Source: an uncultured Armatimonadota bacterium
GTDB taxonomy: Bacteria; Armatimonadota; Fimbriimonadia; Fimbriimonadales; Fimbriimonadaceae
Assembly: GCA_903904815.1 (NCBI GenBank)
Contig: CAIVDU010000107.1
Coordinates: forward strand, 22,000-85,999
Reading direction: 5' to 3'
Length of the DNA stretch: 64,000 bases
In this document: piece after piece, positions 63,804 to 64,000 of the stretch
Layout of the letters: the number at the start of each line of letters is the position of its first letter
Numbering within the stretch: position 1 is the first letter of the stretch
The notes under the pieces: generated by a model
What the model saw: the letters and a program-made list of their open reading frames with translations, nothing else
Database searches by the model: none
Told to the model about the DNA's origin: nothing
Made by a program: the position numbers and the translations under genes

Positions 63804-64000
63804 CTAACTACTCGCAATATTGATCTTATTTGCTTCTTGCCTTTCGTCATAAATCATATGGCCCCGACTAGCTTCTATTTGGTCAAGACATACTTCGGCT
63901 GAGGCTATCGCTCCCTCGAGCCAACTTGCAGTCGGTTCTTCCTCGGGCGTCCAGACGTCGACATATCGACCATCACCACCTGGAGTAATGATGTATTCAC
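63804..64000 (-). CDS. C-terminus of an unidentified protein (partial at right edge)
   Basis: The frame enters from the right edge and ends at 63804. It reads EYIITPGGDGRYVDVWTPEE, an acidic stretch, then EGAIASAEVCLDQIEASRGH and NKINIASS. It looks like the end of a soluble acidic protein. No family can be assigned from 65 residues. Placement suggests another toxin-tip or immunity protein. Confidence 0.5.
   Translation of the reverse strand, partial: EYIITPGGDGRYVDVWTPEEEPTASWLEGAIASAEVCLDQIEASRGHMIYDERQEANKINIASS

Overview
The window looks like chromosomal DNA of a Gram-negative-type bacterium. It encodes a TolC-like outer-membrane protein, an RND pump, a lipoprotein adaptor and many exported enzymes. 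An H-X9-DG type pseudopilin, long PAS/GGDEF proteins, an ImuB/DnaE2 pair and the glycosidase content suggest Armatimonadota, class Fimbriimonadia. That placement is inferred from gene content, not from a marker gene. No phage, insertion sequence or CRISPR array was seen.

Layout, left to right. 1-4133: damage-tolerance pair imuB-dnaE2 on the minus strand, with dnaE2 running off the left edge. 4134-5462: a gene-poor stretch with two Rho-independent terminators, a possible small RNA, and tRNA-Leu(UAG) and tRNA-Tyr(GUA). 5561-11136: exported or membrane proteins of unknown role, LemA, an acetyltransferase, a Gly/Pro-rich protein and a TraB/GumN-like protein. 11160-18484: a signalling island of two paralogous PAS-GGDEF diguanylate cyclases flanking a chemoreceptor. 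18544-27903: a hemicellulose locus (GH3, LacI regulator, GH2, GH31) whose combined activities fit trimming of xyloglucan-type oligosaccharides. 28016-30048: an ArsR-SulP operon with a 30-bp palindrome upstream. 30141-35535: small proteins, AraC regulator with divergent nitroreductase, and a sialate O-acetylesterase-type hydrolase. 35615-38544: a manganese locus (mntR, pseudopilin, mntH) with near-identical palindromes in front of mntR and mntH. 38541-42951: a class II aldolase with a GntR/LacI-type regulator, an SMP-30 protein and an acetyltransferase. 42981-55404: an export region made of a decayed ABC-2 permease, a MacA/MacB-like ABC exporter, a two-component system, and a tripartite RND efflux operon divergent from it. 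55505-61066: a beta-propeller protein, a PAS histidine kinase, and an alkylation-repair operon (Ada-AlkA fusion plus O6-methylguanine methyltransferase). 61243-64000: decayed Rhs material with small immunity-like genes, all on the minus strand.

The points most worth following up are the family of about 80-100 bp intergenic repeats with ATGAAAG/CTTTCAT ends (five copies), the MntR-type operators around a pseudopilin gene, the Rhs tip/immunity graveyard at the right edge, and the one-base frameshift in an ABC-2 permease remnant.
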